Of a DNA stretch of 64,000 nucleotides, positions 26,871-39,304 are shown in pieces. Within the stretch, counting starts at the first letter, position 1; the number at the start of each line of letters is the position of its first letter. The translations under genes were made by a program, and so were the position numbers. The stretch covers positions 6,400,001 to 6,464,000 of the forward strand of contig NC_134934.1 of the NCBI RefSeq assembly GCF_051020765.1, read 5' to 3'. This DNA is from Lasioglossum baleicum. Lineage: Eukaryota; Arthropoda; Insecta; Hymenoptera; Halictidae. The notes beneath the pieces were generated by a model. That model saw nothing but the letters and a program-made list of their open reading frames with translations. It had not been told where the DNA came from and ran no database searches.

Positions 26871-28012
26871 TTTGATTCTGTCTTTTGGTTTTTTCACAAT
26901 ATTTTTGAGTGGACTGAGAGTGTTTCACCTAGAGAAGTGAAATTTTCGCATGTTGTCCTACATCATCGAAAAGCTACGAGCCATATTTCGTCGCGCGGTG
27001 TAGTGATGCATGATTTCTACTGACTGCACGTAACTGCCTTATTGTGAGTGCGGCCCCGACGGCAGTAGATAAAGAGCAAGAGACGGATACCCGTTCTCGA
27101 ACTTGCCAGCTGCGAGCCCACGCGAATTTGGTGACTCACTTTAGAGCGCATTTGTGTACCTACGCGTGTCACTCATGAATGCCCCGGCGCGGCCCTCAGC
27201 TGAGACAGGGAATGAGGGAAGTGTAGCTCGTCGCGAGGATAGAGGCGGGGTATCATATTGTATGCTTAAAGCTCAGTGATCCCGATAAGATCCTGAAAAC
27301 CATCCGAGAACGACTCCCCGCGCTCCTCTTTCCCACTCTTGTCTCCTCTCTCCGCGTCTTTGCTTCGCGATTTTTTCACGACGATGGCCGGTTTTTCTGG
27401 TCGCCGCTCATTGTTTTGCCCGCGCGTTATTCATATGTATGAGCGGCCGAGAGGGCCAGAGGTAATGGGATGCCGGCTTGTCGGATTAATAAAAATGTTT
27501 GTCGTGCTCCTTTGAGCGGGAATGATCGAGAGCAAGAAATAAACGAGCCTCCGCGCCACCGCACGGACGACGTGTACCCTGAACTGTGATTATCCTGCAG
27601 CTACAGGAATTTAACGATCCGGTCGTGAAGCCTTCTCGCCGAATCTAACGGGTAAACCGATGCAGATCGATCGGCCATTTTGGGAATCACTAAACGGGCC
27701 TGCTAGTCGTTTCCACCGAAAAATTCTGGCCACGTTTATTCAGAAGTTCGTTATCGCCATTACCTTATCTGTTAACCTTTGAACTGGGTATGACGAGGTA
27801 ATTCGTCATTTATGTTAGCTATGAGTAAATAGTAAATCGAATTCAATTTCATACTGTTCATTTAGAACAGAGTTTAATTTACCATTTTTGGGACACCCGG
27901 TAGACATATGGAATAAAATAGCTTGCGAAACTTTAAAGTTGTATTTTAAGAGAAAACGAGGTTCACTTCTGACCCGTAATCCCTGCGAGACTTTTGTTCA
28001 TTGCGATGAGTT

Positions 28013-28668
28013 GGGTAAAGTGTCCAAATATGGTATAGTCCCCTATTATGGCACTACTTAGTATCTTGTAAAGGAGAAGTCGCACTCTAGTGAGAAAATT
28101 CTCAAACAATAGTTTACATTCGCACCGTTTTATAGATTTTAGTATCGATTTAGTATTGCTAGTTCTGTCTCCACGTATTGAATATTTTTGTGGTTAGATT
28201 TTCGATTGTATCTTTTTCTAGGAAGGTAAGTGATTTTGAAATGTTTGAACATATCTGAAGTTTCAGTTTATTTATATTAATGTTTGCCAACTATTGGTTT
28301 GGGCTGAAATTCATTTTCTCTTTGTCAGCAGTTAGTATTATCAGTCCACGTGGAGTTCCCAATATGGCACTACCAATGGTACCCTAATATGGGTATAGCT
28401 ATATTGACATTCTTGATGTGGGTGCCGAATATGGCACCAGGCGTCATATTAGGGACTCGAGGTGTACCATATTAATAACCCCTTTCGCTGGAACCTGCAA
28501 ATGACACACTACAAAAAAAAAATATTTTTTCCAAGCTGTATTAATTTTTTAACAAACTTGATTCCAGAATCTTATAGGAAAGAAATTCATCTACAACTGG
28601 TAATTTTTTGGTCGGAAAAGAGCATTCTAAAATAATCAAAAAGTGGTCCATATTTGGACACTTTACCC
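28013..28668. mobile_element. Non-autonomous TIR element, 656 bases
   Basis: The ends are 21-base perfect inverted repeats (28013-28033 and 28648-28668) beginning GGGTAAAGTGTCC. Inside, the motif AATATGGCAC and variants recur about five times between 28030 and 28480. There is no coding frame. The target duplication is unclear: TT on the left, TA on the right. Confidence 0.75.
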
Positions 28669-29632
28669 TAGCATAGGATGCAATGAAAAAGAGTTTGACG
28701 AAAATAATATTCTGAAGCAAAACCTGACCTTAACCTTGAAATAAGGGTCAAGCTCAGGTTCACGGTACATTTTTTTAACGGAACTCCGAAACACCCTGTA
28801 CATCTCGAATATAAAATTGAACTGAAAGAAGAGTTCTGAAGAGCGTCCAACTAAAATTCTCCCTAAACTGTATACTCCGAACGGACGACATTCGTGCTGA
28901 ATCCTGGATGGAAGAAAATCCCAAAAATCGGAGAGAACGAGCAGGGAACAGTGGAAAATGCCAGGTTGATCGCGGACTAAACAGAATCGGGATCCCCGAC
29001 CAAACAAGAAACGTCCCGCGCGATCTTCTGCTTAGCTGTACACGGAAAACGTCGCATTCGGTAAATCCCCGGATCTCTGGAGGATACGTGTAAATACGAC
29101 GAGGAGGAGATTACCAGTGTCGGCGCGTGAGACACGCCGCGCCGTCGTCTTGACGAGCCGACGCAACGGGTAATATGACGAGCGTGTGCTCTGTGCATTT
29201 GTGCAACGTATTTACAATAGTCTGGATAGTAACAAGGAGATGCATCGTACACACGCCGGCTTATTACATCACGCTGTGCACACAGTGTACCATATGAAAT
29301 CGATTTCACGACTAGCCACCGGTCCCGCAAGATGGTGGTCTGGTCCCGTTGTCTGACTCCCCATTCTTCGATTCTTTCGGGTAAAAACTTCTTCTTCTTC
29401 TCCGCGAGCGAAGTTCGAAACAACCGTAGGACATGCACCGAACGTTCCACGTCGTGGTCCATTCATTTTCTTGATAAATGCTGAAAAGGATCACCTAATC
29501 GCGCCGAGAATCCTTTGTGGGTAGCCTTGGCTGAAGGAAACGAATCATCTCGACGGCGAAGATTAACGAGGTAATCTTTGAAGATTGGATTTGCCGAGTG
29601 CCGCGATGAAAGTAATCAAAGTCCCGCGTTAC

Positions 29633-29686
29633 CTGCTCCACGAGGTCCTGGACCGTCTGCAAGGTGTCTATTAATCGGACAGCTTC
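29633..29686 (-). CDS. Isolated 54-base exon-like segment, helical
   Basis: Minus-strand acceptor ACATCTTTTCAG before 29686 and donor CAG|GTAACG after 29633. The phase is 0-0 and the 18 codons read EAVRLIDTLQTVQDLVEQ, an amphipathic helix. The frame also stays open through both flanks. No neighbouring exon was found, and the gene is unknown. Confidence 0.22.
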
Positions 29687-29893
29687 CTGAAAAGATGTTG
29701 GCCCATTCCCTGGGAAACGGGGAACGATTGTTACAAGGTAGAGCGCCCGATTTCTTTGGTACCTTTAGTTGAAAATGGTGTTGTTGAATTAAAGTGTAAA
29801 CGAAATTAGGAGGATTTATCGTATGACTGTGTTGTAATAGGCGTTAACATGGTCATCCGTTTTGTGGATAATTATCTTTTCAATTTTTTCCAG

Positions 29894-29981
29894 AATGGAG
29901 TGCACACTACTGGCGGAATGTTTAAAGCCATTCTGTTAGCTGGTGGCAATAGAGATACGCCTGTTGAGTCAAAGAACCTAA
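29894..29981 (+). CDS. Isolated 88-base exon-like segment
   Basis: Acceptor TTTTTTCCAG before 29894 and donor A|GTAAGT after 29981. Only one frame is open: it starts NGVHTTGGMFKAILLAGG. It is not recognised, and short enough to occur by chance. Confidence 0.15.
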
Positions 29982-32160
29982 GTAAGTAACAGTAATTGCA
30001 CAGGTTTGTGGACGATAAGACAATCGCTACAATACAGTCTTATTTGTAAAGCGAGTTCATTAACCTTTATGTTAATGGCAAGAAGTAATTGCAAGAACGA
30101 GTCAATACAAAAGAATAATGAATGAACGTCAGAAACATTGAGTAGGTACCTGAGACGAAACGCATCACGTGACCGGGCTGTGGCGGGAGCCTGGGGCAAT
30201 AGCGCCGTAGAGAGGGAAGGTTAGAGTGGGAGACAAGTCTTAATCTAACGACTCTAACGGACTCAGTCGCGGAAAAAGTGCAAGTTGTATAATAATGACG
30301 AGTGCATTAACCCGTTAAATTGAATCTGTCCTAGACGAGAGGTATTTCTTTCATCGTCGGCTGGCAAAGAGGCCACTCTAGGCGCATCATCGGCCGGATA
30401 GAAAAATTCACCGTTAATAAAACACGCCTAATGGGCTCCGTAGCGGGTAGCACGGAGCATGGGATCCCCGCTGCGAACCAATACTATTATTGCATTACTC
30501 GAATTACCCGCGGACGTATTTATTCCCGGCGTGTCCGACTGTTCTGTTCGACCACGGCGCATTCTAATTGATCTTCGCGTGGTAACGAGCCGCGAGCCTC
30601 GCTCGTTTCTTTCCGAGTCGCTATTTGCGCTGCGATCCATAGTATGCAGCCTGCGGCGAGTGTCCTAACCGATCTGTGTGCGATTCCTAAGTATGCGTTT
30701 ATGTTACGGTCTCGGAGATAGAAGCTGTGAGAGCCTCGATCAGAGCGGCGATGAAAACTGCTCGAGAATATCGTTCTTTAGTGTGTTTATAGTCGAGCTG
30801 TGGTTAATCTACGGTCTCGGTTGATGTTAAGGGAGTCGATAATAGAAATTTTGTCATTTTTTATTATTCTACTTGCCTTTAACCCTTTGCAGTCGGAGCT
30901 ATTTTATCTTGAAAATTAAACATATCTTCCGACCTAGAATAATTCCATTGTATACGACATTTTTTGGGTAAACTTCACTTTACCGGACTCAAAATTAGTA
31001 CCTTTTTCCTACGAATTATAATGTATTTGGTATGTAATCCAGTAGATTTGTGCCCGGCGCGGATGCAGATCGTAGTTTCGATCCTCTAGGATCCATAGTT
31101 GAGGAGCTATGGTCGCTTAAACTTGAGCATTTTTGACAGGTACGGGCGCCGCCATATTGGTTTGTAGTGAAAAACTTTCGACGGAATTATCGAACAGAGC
31201 AAAATATTGCCGGAACCATTACACCGCTGAAAGCGTGGAATTCCGCGCGATTGTTCCGCGGCGATTTAAATCAAGTGGAATGAAAGGAAAACACAGCGTG
31301 GAAAAAAGCGAAAGACCGTTTCGCCCCAAATTCGCTAATCAAACTCGATTTTCCGTCATGCGAAAAAGGCCATGCAGAACAAACACGGATCGCCGGAGCG
31401 GCGGATGAACGCGCAGAATTCGAAATAGTCCGCGCGCATCGGTTCACAACTTTCACTGGCATTTCGACGGCCGGCTCTTTTGTACTGGAATATCGATAAC
31501 GGTGGTCGCAGAGAGAACAGCGAAAATCGGAATAATAAAATGTTGAGGGTCGTGCATGAAAATCGCATGCGAAATAAGGCAAGACCGCAGAGGTTGGCGC
31601 CTTTAGGCGTGCTCACGCGCCTCCGTTTTTCCGGTGTTCGCCAACGGCGGAGGACGGTAACGGGGCCTTCGAAGATTATGGGTTATCGACATTGTTTGTC
31701 ATGCGTTACGACAGCGAACGCTGGTGGCCGGAATCGCCAGGACGGCGGCGCTGCGAAGGAATGCTCGTTCACTTTCATCGAGAGACTCGCCGCGATTTTA
31801 CACCTCCTTAGGGCTCGTCCGTGCTCGGGCTGCAATAGACCATCGCTACGGACAGGAGAATCGTAGTCTATTGTTTTAGAGACGAGCTGTTTACTTTGGA
31901 ACACTGCACGGGACTGTGCGATGCCCGTTTGACGCGTCAAAATGCAGAGAATGCTGTTGATTTTACAAAATGTGCTGTGAGAGAAATCAGCTTAAAAAAA
32001 TTCCACAAAAAAAATCAAAGGGTTATAACAACGGACTTTATGCGAAGACGTTAGACGATTTTAAGTGTACTATTATATTATTTACGATTCATTATTATTA
32101 TTAAAAGAAAAGATGTACTTTGATAAAGATGAGTGAAGTCTGATAAAGATGAAGGGCACA

Positions 32161-32393
32161 AACACTAGAACTACCGGATGAGTCAAAATGACTCGCTCCT
32201 GATTTGTTCTTTTAGAAATATTAAAATTATAAATATGTGTTGCTGAGAAAGTTTTTTTATCAAACTTCTCTATTGAAGTACATATTTGAACAAAACTGCT
32301 ACGAGATCTAAATAAATGCAATTTTGTCCTTATTATAAGGCAATGTATGTCAATTATGTTTAGTGCTCGGTAGTTCTAGTGTTAAGATCGAAG
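32161..32393. mobile_element. Short MITE, 233 bases
   Basis: Perfect 16-base inverted ends AACACTAGAACTACCG (32161-32176 and, inverted, at the right end up to 32393). A palindromic GAGTCAAAATGACTC follows the left end. Related partial ends occur elsewhere in the window, at about 5413-5427, 26807-26870 and 63593-63700. Confidence 0.8.
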
Positions 32394-33171
32394 TTTAATT
32401 CAATTTAAGATAAAAATTGGAGGGGATAGGATCGCATTGCAAATCTAGAAGGACTGGCTCATGAGGGGGCAAAACACGGCTCAAATGCGACAGAAGACCA
32501 GAATCGTCCGTCATTCGATATCGCCCGGTGCTTTCTCGCGTTACCATGTCACGCGTGTCCGCTCCAGCGCCCGGAGACAAGAAAACCCGTGACAAGAACA
32601 CGGAACGTGACCGCGCAACAAAAATCAGCGCGACACCGAGTCGCGAAAAGAAACGAACTGGACCGGACAGTCGGTTGTCCTTAATGACGATTCGACGTGC
32701 CAATAAGTTGTCGAGTGTCGGCGGGGAACTGTGGCGAATTCGTCACGAGGCGGTAGCTCGAGCTCGGAATCATTTGCACGCGATTGTATTTACTGGGAGA
32801 AGCTGCTGAACAGATTCGCGCTTGCTTAACGCGTCGACCCTGTCGTGACTGCGGGTCTTTATGCATTTGTGAATGAAAATTCACATTGAAAAAATTGGAG
32901 GAAATCGTTGGGAAGGAAAAAATTTGTAAGTGGCTCCTGTTTCTTCTACTTGGTGCAGAGAATTTTCATTTTGTTGAAATATCTACTGTCTAGTCATGGA
33001 TTATTTGATTTGTAGCATGTGCAAGTGTTAACGAACTGGAAAGAACAATTAAAAGTATTTATGAACATGATACTATAATTCCCAGTTTTTGAAAATTGCC
33101 GAAGGAGAAAAGACGTGTTTCTCTTCAACTCTTGTTTGTTTCAATCTATGAAGGAGATTTTAATATTGCAG

Positions 33172-33287
33172 ATGCAGTCAAGTATGCAGATGCACTCGCA
33201 AGAATTAATGAACAAACAGGTCGCGTCAGCGGAGGAAGAACAACGATCCAGTGGTGTAGATCGAGTGGCTTTAAGCCCCGAGATAAG
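33172..33287 (+). CDS. Isolated exon-like segment, function unknown
   Basis: Acceptor TTTAATATTGCAG before 33172 and donor GATAAG|GTAAAT after 33287. Two of three frames are open across it. One starts MQSSMQMHSQELMNKQ and continues with an acidic stretch (ASAEEEQR) and ends DRVALSPEI. The other reads DAVKYADALARINEQTGR and ends GFKPRDK. I recognise neither. No partner exon with matching phase was established, so this could be chance. Confidence 0.25.
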
Positions 33288-33616
33288 GTAAATAATCTCC
33301 ATAATTTGTGGTGCAAAAGTAAACAATTTGACTCCGAAGGAACTGGAATCTTGAAAAGAAGAGTAACAGGAGATCATTGGCGAACCGAAAGGTATTTTTC
33401 GACGGTGATCGCTGATTTATAGAAAACAATCTTCGGAGCAGTATCTCTTTTGAATGAACAACTGGCGTAGCGTGGAATATTAAATTATCCGGATCGATAA
33501 ATTCATCTTTATCCTCGTTCTGCCTCGGGGCGAGGCGATTCGCGAGGTGAAACAAACAGGACGACGCTATTCAAGGTATGTGTCGCGAGAGAGAGAGACG
33601 TTCTCGCGAGCAGCCT

Positions 33617-33624
33617 TATAAAAG
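33617..33624 (+). promoter_or_regulatory. Possible TATA box
   Basis: TATAAAAG followed by a GC-rich stretch, the usual look of an insect TATA promoter. The expected start point is about 33645-33650. No gene downstream was recognised. Confidence 0.2.
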
Positions 33625-36600
33625 CCCGGCTCGATACGACTCCACTTTTCGTCGATTCGAAACCAGTCCTCGGAGCAAGTTGATCAACCGGACGACGGGT
33701 ATTTTCGCGGATGAAAAATCGTGCCCGGTTTTTCGAGCCTCGGAGGAAACGATGCTCCCGATCAAACCGAACCGTTTCGTCTCTCGTCGAATCAATTCAC
33801 GAACGAAATTGGAAACCGCCTGTTCGCAACGCCTTCGACACGACCGGGCACGTAATCACCGGGTATTTAGAAAATCCGATCGTCTAATGCTGTCAACGCG
33901 TGGAAACTTTAAGGATACATTCCCCGTCAGCGGTTCACAATCGCGCTCGAGAGACTCGGGAAAGAGAGCGGCCAGCGACGATCTAATTAGATCTAATTAC
34001 GTTCGTTAACACTTCTGCCGTTCGTGAAATCCTGACGTGCTACAGCCGTAATCCGCTCTAATTTCATTCTTCTGTCACCGGCGAATTCGCTGGATCCAAT
34101 TACGGGTCTGCCAGATTCGCAGATTGCTGATCTGCATCGACGCGGAAATGGAAGAACCGTATTGCATCGGTGTAATCGAAATTTCATTTTTCGTTCGACA
34201 GATATCGTTTGATAGATTTCATTGTTAAAAGAGATTAGAGCATATTGTATTCTAATATCCGCTGTTCCAGGTATTGGAAACATATTTTTGCACGTACATT
34301 ATTTCACTGAAAGGATTTACTGGGTTCATTGATCTCCTGGACTCATTCACAGTTTATCACAAGAGGAAGGACGCCGCCGTTCGAGTAGGTATTTGATCAC
34401 GGTCATTTCGTGCTTCCCGTACGACTGAATGGACAGGCTCGAAAGAATGAATGAAGAACAAGAATCGTGGAAAGGGGTCCAACAGGGAGCCTAGTTTTAA
34501 TATGATGGATGAATTGTTGGCTGTTTGGATACTCGTCCATCGAAGTAGCCGAATGGCCAAAAACAGTTTTGTCTATGTAAGAGGCTAGTTTCGATCACAT
34601 TGCATCGCGGAAGCATGGGAACCGCTGCTCGAGGGGTGTAATCAAGGCACGCCTCCCGGTAGACGCATATCAATGAGCATTCGACGTGCCGAGGTGTCGG
34701 TCTCGCGAATAGCAAAAGCAGCGTCGGAAGCTCATCTCGTTGGCTCAGTGGGGGAAGAAGTAACCGTTCCTCTCGAGCTATTTTTATGGCACTTAGACTT
34801 TCCGACCGGCAACATGCTGGAGCACTTGAAGAACACTTGTGTGCGCATTCCGTTACGTTTACGCAACGCGACAACGACGACGACGCGTCCGGACGCAGGA
34901 CACTCGAACCGGCCGGCTCTTCACAGTCTTCCGCGACCAGGTTGAAGTGGAGACGGGTTTTTAATTTTCTAGTAGGCGCGGCTAGCACTCCTGGACCTTC
35001 TCTCTTTCTCTCTAGTTTCAGGTTCGTAACAGTCTCGGATCCCTCTGAAACGCCGGCGTGAGAAACTGAGTCACGTTTCCCGGGTTTTTTTTTCCACCGG
35101 CGACGCTCTCTCGTCCGCGCTCACCTATCAACCGCGCGTCACCATTTCCATCGCGTTGTTTGCCCTTTTAGCTCTGGAATTTAAATTAATATCGTGCACT
35201 CCTCGGCTGTCTCGCGCAACCGTGACGTCCCGTTCGCTGTCGCCTCCCTTTGACCGTTTCATTTCCAGCCAATAAAAACCCCGGAACGCAAGTCCACGTT
35301 TCTCGTCTCGAATCCTGTGGAAACTGCAAATGAGCACCGGCTCGCTCGTTCCGGAGACGGAGGTTGTTCAACATTAAAATTTTTGTTACTGGTTCATGTA
35401 GGCCGTTCCGAAGAATATGAGGTGCATTAAGAGTTGCGATAGATGTCCTCGCTATTCGGAGCATTCAAATGTCAGCTGTCCATGGTGGTTGGAGTGGGGT
35501 GGACATTCCTTTTGAATGACAGCAAACCTTCACTCGTCCCATTTTCTGATTCAGATATTCCTCCTTACCTGTGTGACCTAAAAAACTACCATTCTCTTCC
35601 GCACCTTCTGACCTGCTGCAGAAACCGAGAGTTTATAACAGAATGGTAATGCTGCTGCGCTCTTCCGTTGTATCGTCATACTGTTAGCAGCTGGTAATTG
35701 AAGTAGAACATTTTTATTTCACTTGAGGATCTACCAACATGATGGATGTTAAACCAGTCAAAAGTATAACCTGCAGCTCCTCCACAAGGCGATCCGCCGA
35801 AAGGTACCATACGCCATAGAAAAACGTGAGAACTGTCGAGTTTCCCGTGGCAGCTGTGGGCGGACATCAAGGAAGAGTTGAAGAAAGCGCACCTGGCGAA
35901 CCTGTCTGCCCTGTCAGCTCGCAGTTAGCACCGGTACGAGGAATCAAAGAGCAAAAACTGCGAAGAAACTCGAGTGTGTCGAGTGTGGGTGGAGTCGTAG
36001 CACAATTGACCGTAGCAATCCGACGCAGTCTAACGAAGGATCTTCGAACGCCGATTCGATCTGCGAGTTCCTCTTCCCACGAAAAGGAAACGAAGAAAAC
36101 GGGTGCGAGGCGAAAATTGCTCGAGCCGAAGAATCTTCTCCTATTCATCCATCAAGCCATCCCGTTAAAGCGGTCAAACGATGACGCGATAAGTCGGAGA
36201 CAATTCCGCGCGGCAAGTGGCGAACGGGGAAGTGGCGCGATAAACGCGTTCCATGGAGAAAAAGCTCCCGCTAAAGCGTCGCTCTCAGCCGGAGAAAAGG
36301 CGCGGAGTGGTGTGTACGCGTAACTGGTATCGACATTTCGAAATTGCAACGTTCGATGTCCATTGTCACCTGTCTCTTCCTCGCGGACGCGTACCAACCG
36401 GCGCGGCGCCCGCTGCAAGAAAAATCGGGGAATATTCCACTCTGTAACCTCTCAGACCGATCGAGATAAAGACGGGTGATGCTACGGGGGGAAGGGAACG
36501 CTCCCTGTCTCTGTCCGACCTGCTAGAGACGGAATTGAGCCCTGTACGCGTCTCAGTCATACGAACCAATTTCATCTGTCGTAGAATAGACGAAACACCA

Positions 36601-38075
36601 CAATTTCGAAAAGCTCAAGATCTTGAAATGAACTCTGATTGAGATGAAAACAGGAGATGCTAAAGAGGGAGAATGTTCTCTGTGGGACTCGAATGGAGTC
36701 GGTGTCTTTTGAAATTATCAGCGATACGGCGATAAAACGCATTTCCCGGCAGCAGAGCCCATTGTGCACAGTGTTGATAGACCATGACGGACGTTGTTTC
36801 GTGATAAATCGTGGGGAATCGCTTCTCGTGCGTCGCGACGTCGCGTGATGCTCGTAGAAAGCGCGCTTGCTCGAGTTTCCGCGGAAAACGCGAATCCTGT
36901 TCCGCGAACCGATTATTCACGGGAGTATTTTATTTTCTTTCGCGGAGAATTGGAATATCTACCGCTTGCATCAATTAGAACCGGTCTCTGAAAATATTGT
37001 AGTTTATACAATTTTAATACTGCTAATATTACTAAACGTGGTTTAGTACTCTTTCGTAAAGAATGGTGAGTTAATTAAAAAATATATGATTTAAAATGTA
37101 AAGAATATGAAAAGAGGAGTCACCCGAATTTTTAAGATTGCCGAGTTTGCAGCTAAATTGTGACGGAATCATAGAAAAACAAAGAATCGTGCAGTATCAC
37201 AATTGATTTAATAACACGTTGTCCGAATGGTTTGAAACCCTTGTAAAGGGTAGAATAATTGTTGGACTCTAGACAGAGCTTATCGGCAGATTGAAAACTC
37301 GGCGAAATTGTTTATTAAAATCGTTCCCTCCGCGCGTTTAATTTTTGTCGCACGATTCACGCGATTCTGGCGGGTTCCGAGAACAACGGCGTTCAGGTAA
37401 ACCGTTTCGAACTAATCCGAGGATGTATTAAGTGCACGCATCGTGGTTTCACCAGTTACCTGATATCACGGAATCGAAAACACGATATAATGACGGGACA
37501 CAACTCGACCACATGGAACTTTGCAACGATTACTGGTCAGAATCGTGGGAGTCCGCGATCAATGCTGACTCACTCTTTCCAGAGAAAGTAAGATTCTTAC
37601 TTATATTCTTCTTCGTCGTCTTCGGGCATTAGAGAGCCCGCGTTCGTATCGTGTTACTCGTCGTCCCTTCCAAGGTTTCATATTTAAGGGAGGTTTCGTC
37701 ATCGGCGACTGAGAATATTAGGCGAACCTACCGAGGGATCACAATTACGAATTCGTTCTGGCGAAACTCGATATCGGCCTGTGAAAAAGTCGAGAAACCT
37801 TTCGAGAACTCTATACACCCAATATCCACTTTTTCCAGACGAAATGGAGGACTCAAGTTTGCGTCAAGCGCAGAAATTAATTTATTTTATCGAAAGGTTT
37901 TCAACTTTAATGTAATGTCGTGTTATATCTAGCAACGTGGACAATAAGATTTTAGTTGCCACTTACCTTTAGGCAGTCCACAGCAAAAACGAAAAATTTT
38001 TATAGGAACAGGAATTTAAGTTAGATGAAAAATTGGAGAAAAATTGAGACAACCGCTCGAGGTATACAAGAATAT

Positions 38076-39132
38076 TTTATTCGTCGAAAGTAACAAATAT
38101 ACAATCTTCCAAATAAACTTGTGTCGATTTAAATCATCGGATTTCTCGCGGTTCGTTCTACGCGATCGAACGTCCGCGCGCGATTCGCTTCCACCTACAT
38201 GTCTCTCCTCTCTCCCACTCTTTCTCTCTCACTCTCTCTCTCTCTCTCTCGCATTTTATCTCGCCATTTTTCGTCGCGTTCGCTAAAAAAAATCGTATCG
38301 TGTATCGGCGCGGAGTGTATTGTCGACGTGCACGGAAAGAAACACGGCATTTTTCAACAAACTCTGAATAGAAACATCAACGGAAAACGCGTTTCGTTCT
38401 TTGAAAACCGAGAGGTGTGGAATTTTGGCACGATCATCCTCCAGGAAACTGGTGTGTCTCTCTGTCCATGTGTGTGTATATCCGTTCGTTCGTGTGTCTG
38501 CTCGTGCATGTTCCGTTTTCCATATACATATACATATATATATATAAATATATATATATAACAAATCGATAAAACGCGTTCCATTTACCATCAGCATTTT
38601 TCGCCCGTTTATTTTATATCGCGCTGGAACGATGCCGATATCTTTCACTTTCGCTCGTCCTTACTCGATGTGTCCTCTACCTAACTACCTATCTATATAT
38701 ATATATATTTATATATACCTTTTCGTTATTTATATATAAACATCCGTTCAAATGGACACGCAGATCCATTCTTTATTTCTCGCGAGTTGTCTTAGTACGT
38801 ATGTACACATATATCCATCTAAATGCACAGTCTCTAGGTTTTCTTCTTACTTCGTTCACGATTATTATTAACATTACGATTCTCAAAACGGCTTGAGTCT
38901 TTTCCTTTTTCTTTCATTCTTTCTTCTTACAAACGGGGTACTATGTACAAAGGAGCCGCGCGTCGTACGCGCACAACTAAGGCTGTGTTTCGATGAGTTC
39001 ACCACGGAGAATGATTCCACCGTGGTTCGCAGGTATTCACCGCTGAATCATTCGTCCACTGACTCACTGAATGTCCGTTTATCATGGCTATCACTCACCA
39101 CTGGAATTGTCTCGAGGTTCACCGGTTACTGT
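38076..39132 (-). other. unc-5: Probable unc-5 3' untranslated region
   Basis: Sequence downstream of the unc-5 stop. AATAAA signals on the minus strand occur at 38777-38772, 38613-38608 and 38081-38076, so the transcript end is uncertain; I give the most distal of these. The stretch is AT-rich and contains two (TA)n tracts (38521-38560, 38693-38717) and a (CT)n tract (38232-38250). Confidence 0.45.
38521..38717. repeat. Two (TA)n tracts with ATAC variants
   Basis: TA-rich microsatellites at 38521-38560 and 38693-38717, inside the probable unc-5 3' untranslated region. Confidence 0.9.
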
Positions 39133-39304
39133 TCAAAGCCACGGACCAAGTTGCGCTTCTAAGATCGTCGCCGCGTCCGTTCTGCCCATCACTCGCAGAT
39201 GGTTCAGCAAGTCCGTCACCGCTGTTGGCTCGTGATGCTTAGCTTCCCACAGGTCCAGGATATGCTCAGTCGGACTGGACTTCGTTGCGAAGTAGTTGAT
39301 GTAC
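39133..39304 (-). CDS. unc-5: unc-5 terminal coding exon: end of death domain
   Basis: Acceptor TTGCTTTGCAG precedes 39304 and completes an arginine codon split across the intron. The exon encodes the second half of the death domain: YINYFATKSSPTEHILDLWE is a near-invariant UNC5 motif (SPT..ILDLWE). It ends MGRTDAATILEAQLGPWL and a TGA at 39135-39133. The length (56 codons plus stop) fits the family end point, so the C-terminus is complete. Confidence 0.96.

Larger units (their letters stand above)
12545..28012. other. Gene-poor stretch with GC-rich islands
   Basis: GC-rich, CpG-dense islands at about 13.8-14.6, 17.2-18.4 and 21.0-21.5 kb alternate with AT-rich DNA. They contain (GTC)n at about 13881, a C-run at about 21311 and AG-rich tracts. 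The islands have frames open on several strands, but no domain. Listed repeats aside, nothing is recognised. Confidence 0.6.
32394..38075. other. Gene-poor stretch downstream of unc-5
   Basis: Contains the isolated exon-like segment at 33172-33287 and the possible TATA box at 33617. Long frames at 34.5-35.0 and 35.8-36.3 kb overlap frames on the other strand and show no domain. Confidence 0.55.

Noticed and set aside
34497..34988. Minus-strand open frame of 163 codons
   Set aside because: Overlaps two plus-strand frames of similar length; composition is not protein-like.
35826..36323. Plus-strand open frame of 165 codons
   Set aside because: Low-complexity composition, overlapping minus-strand frames, and no recognised motif.
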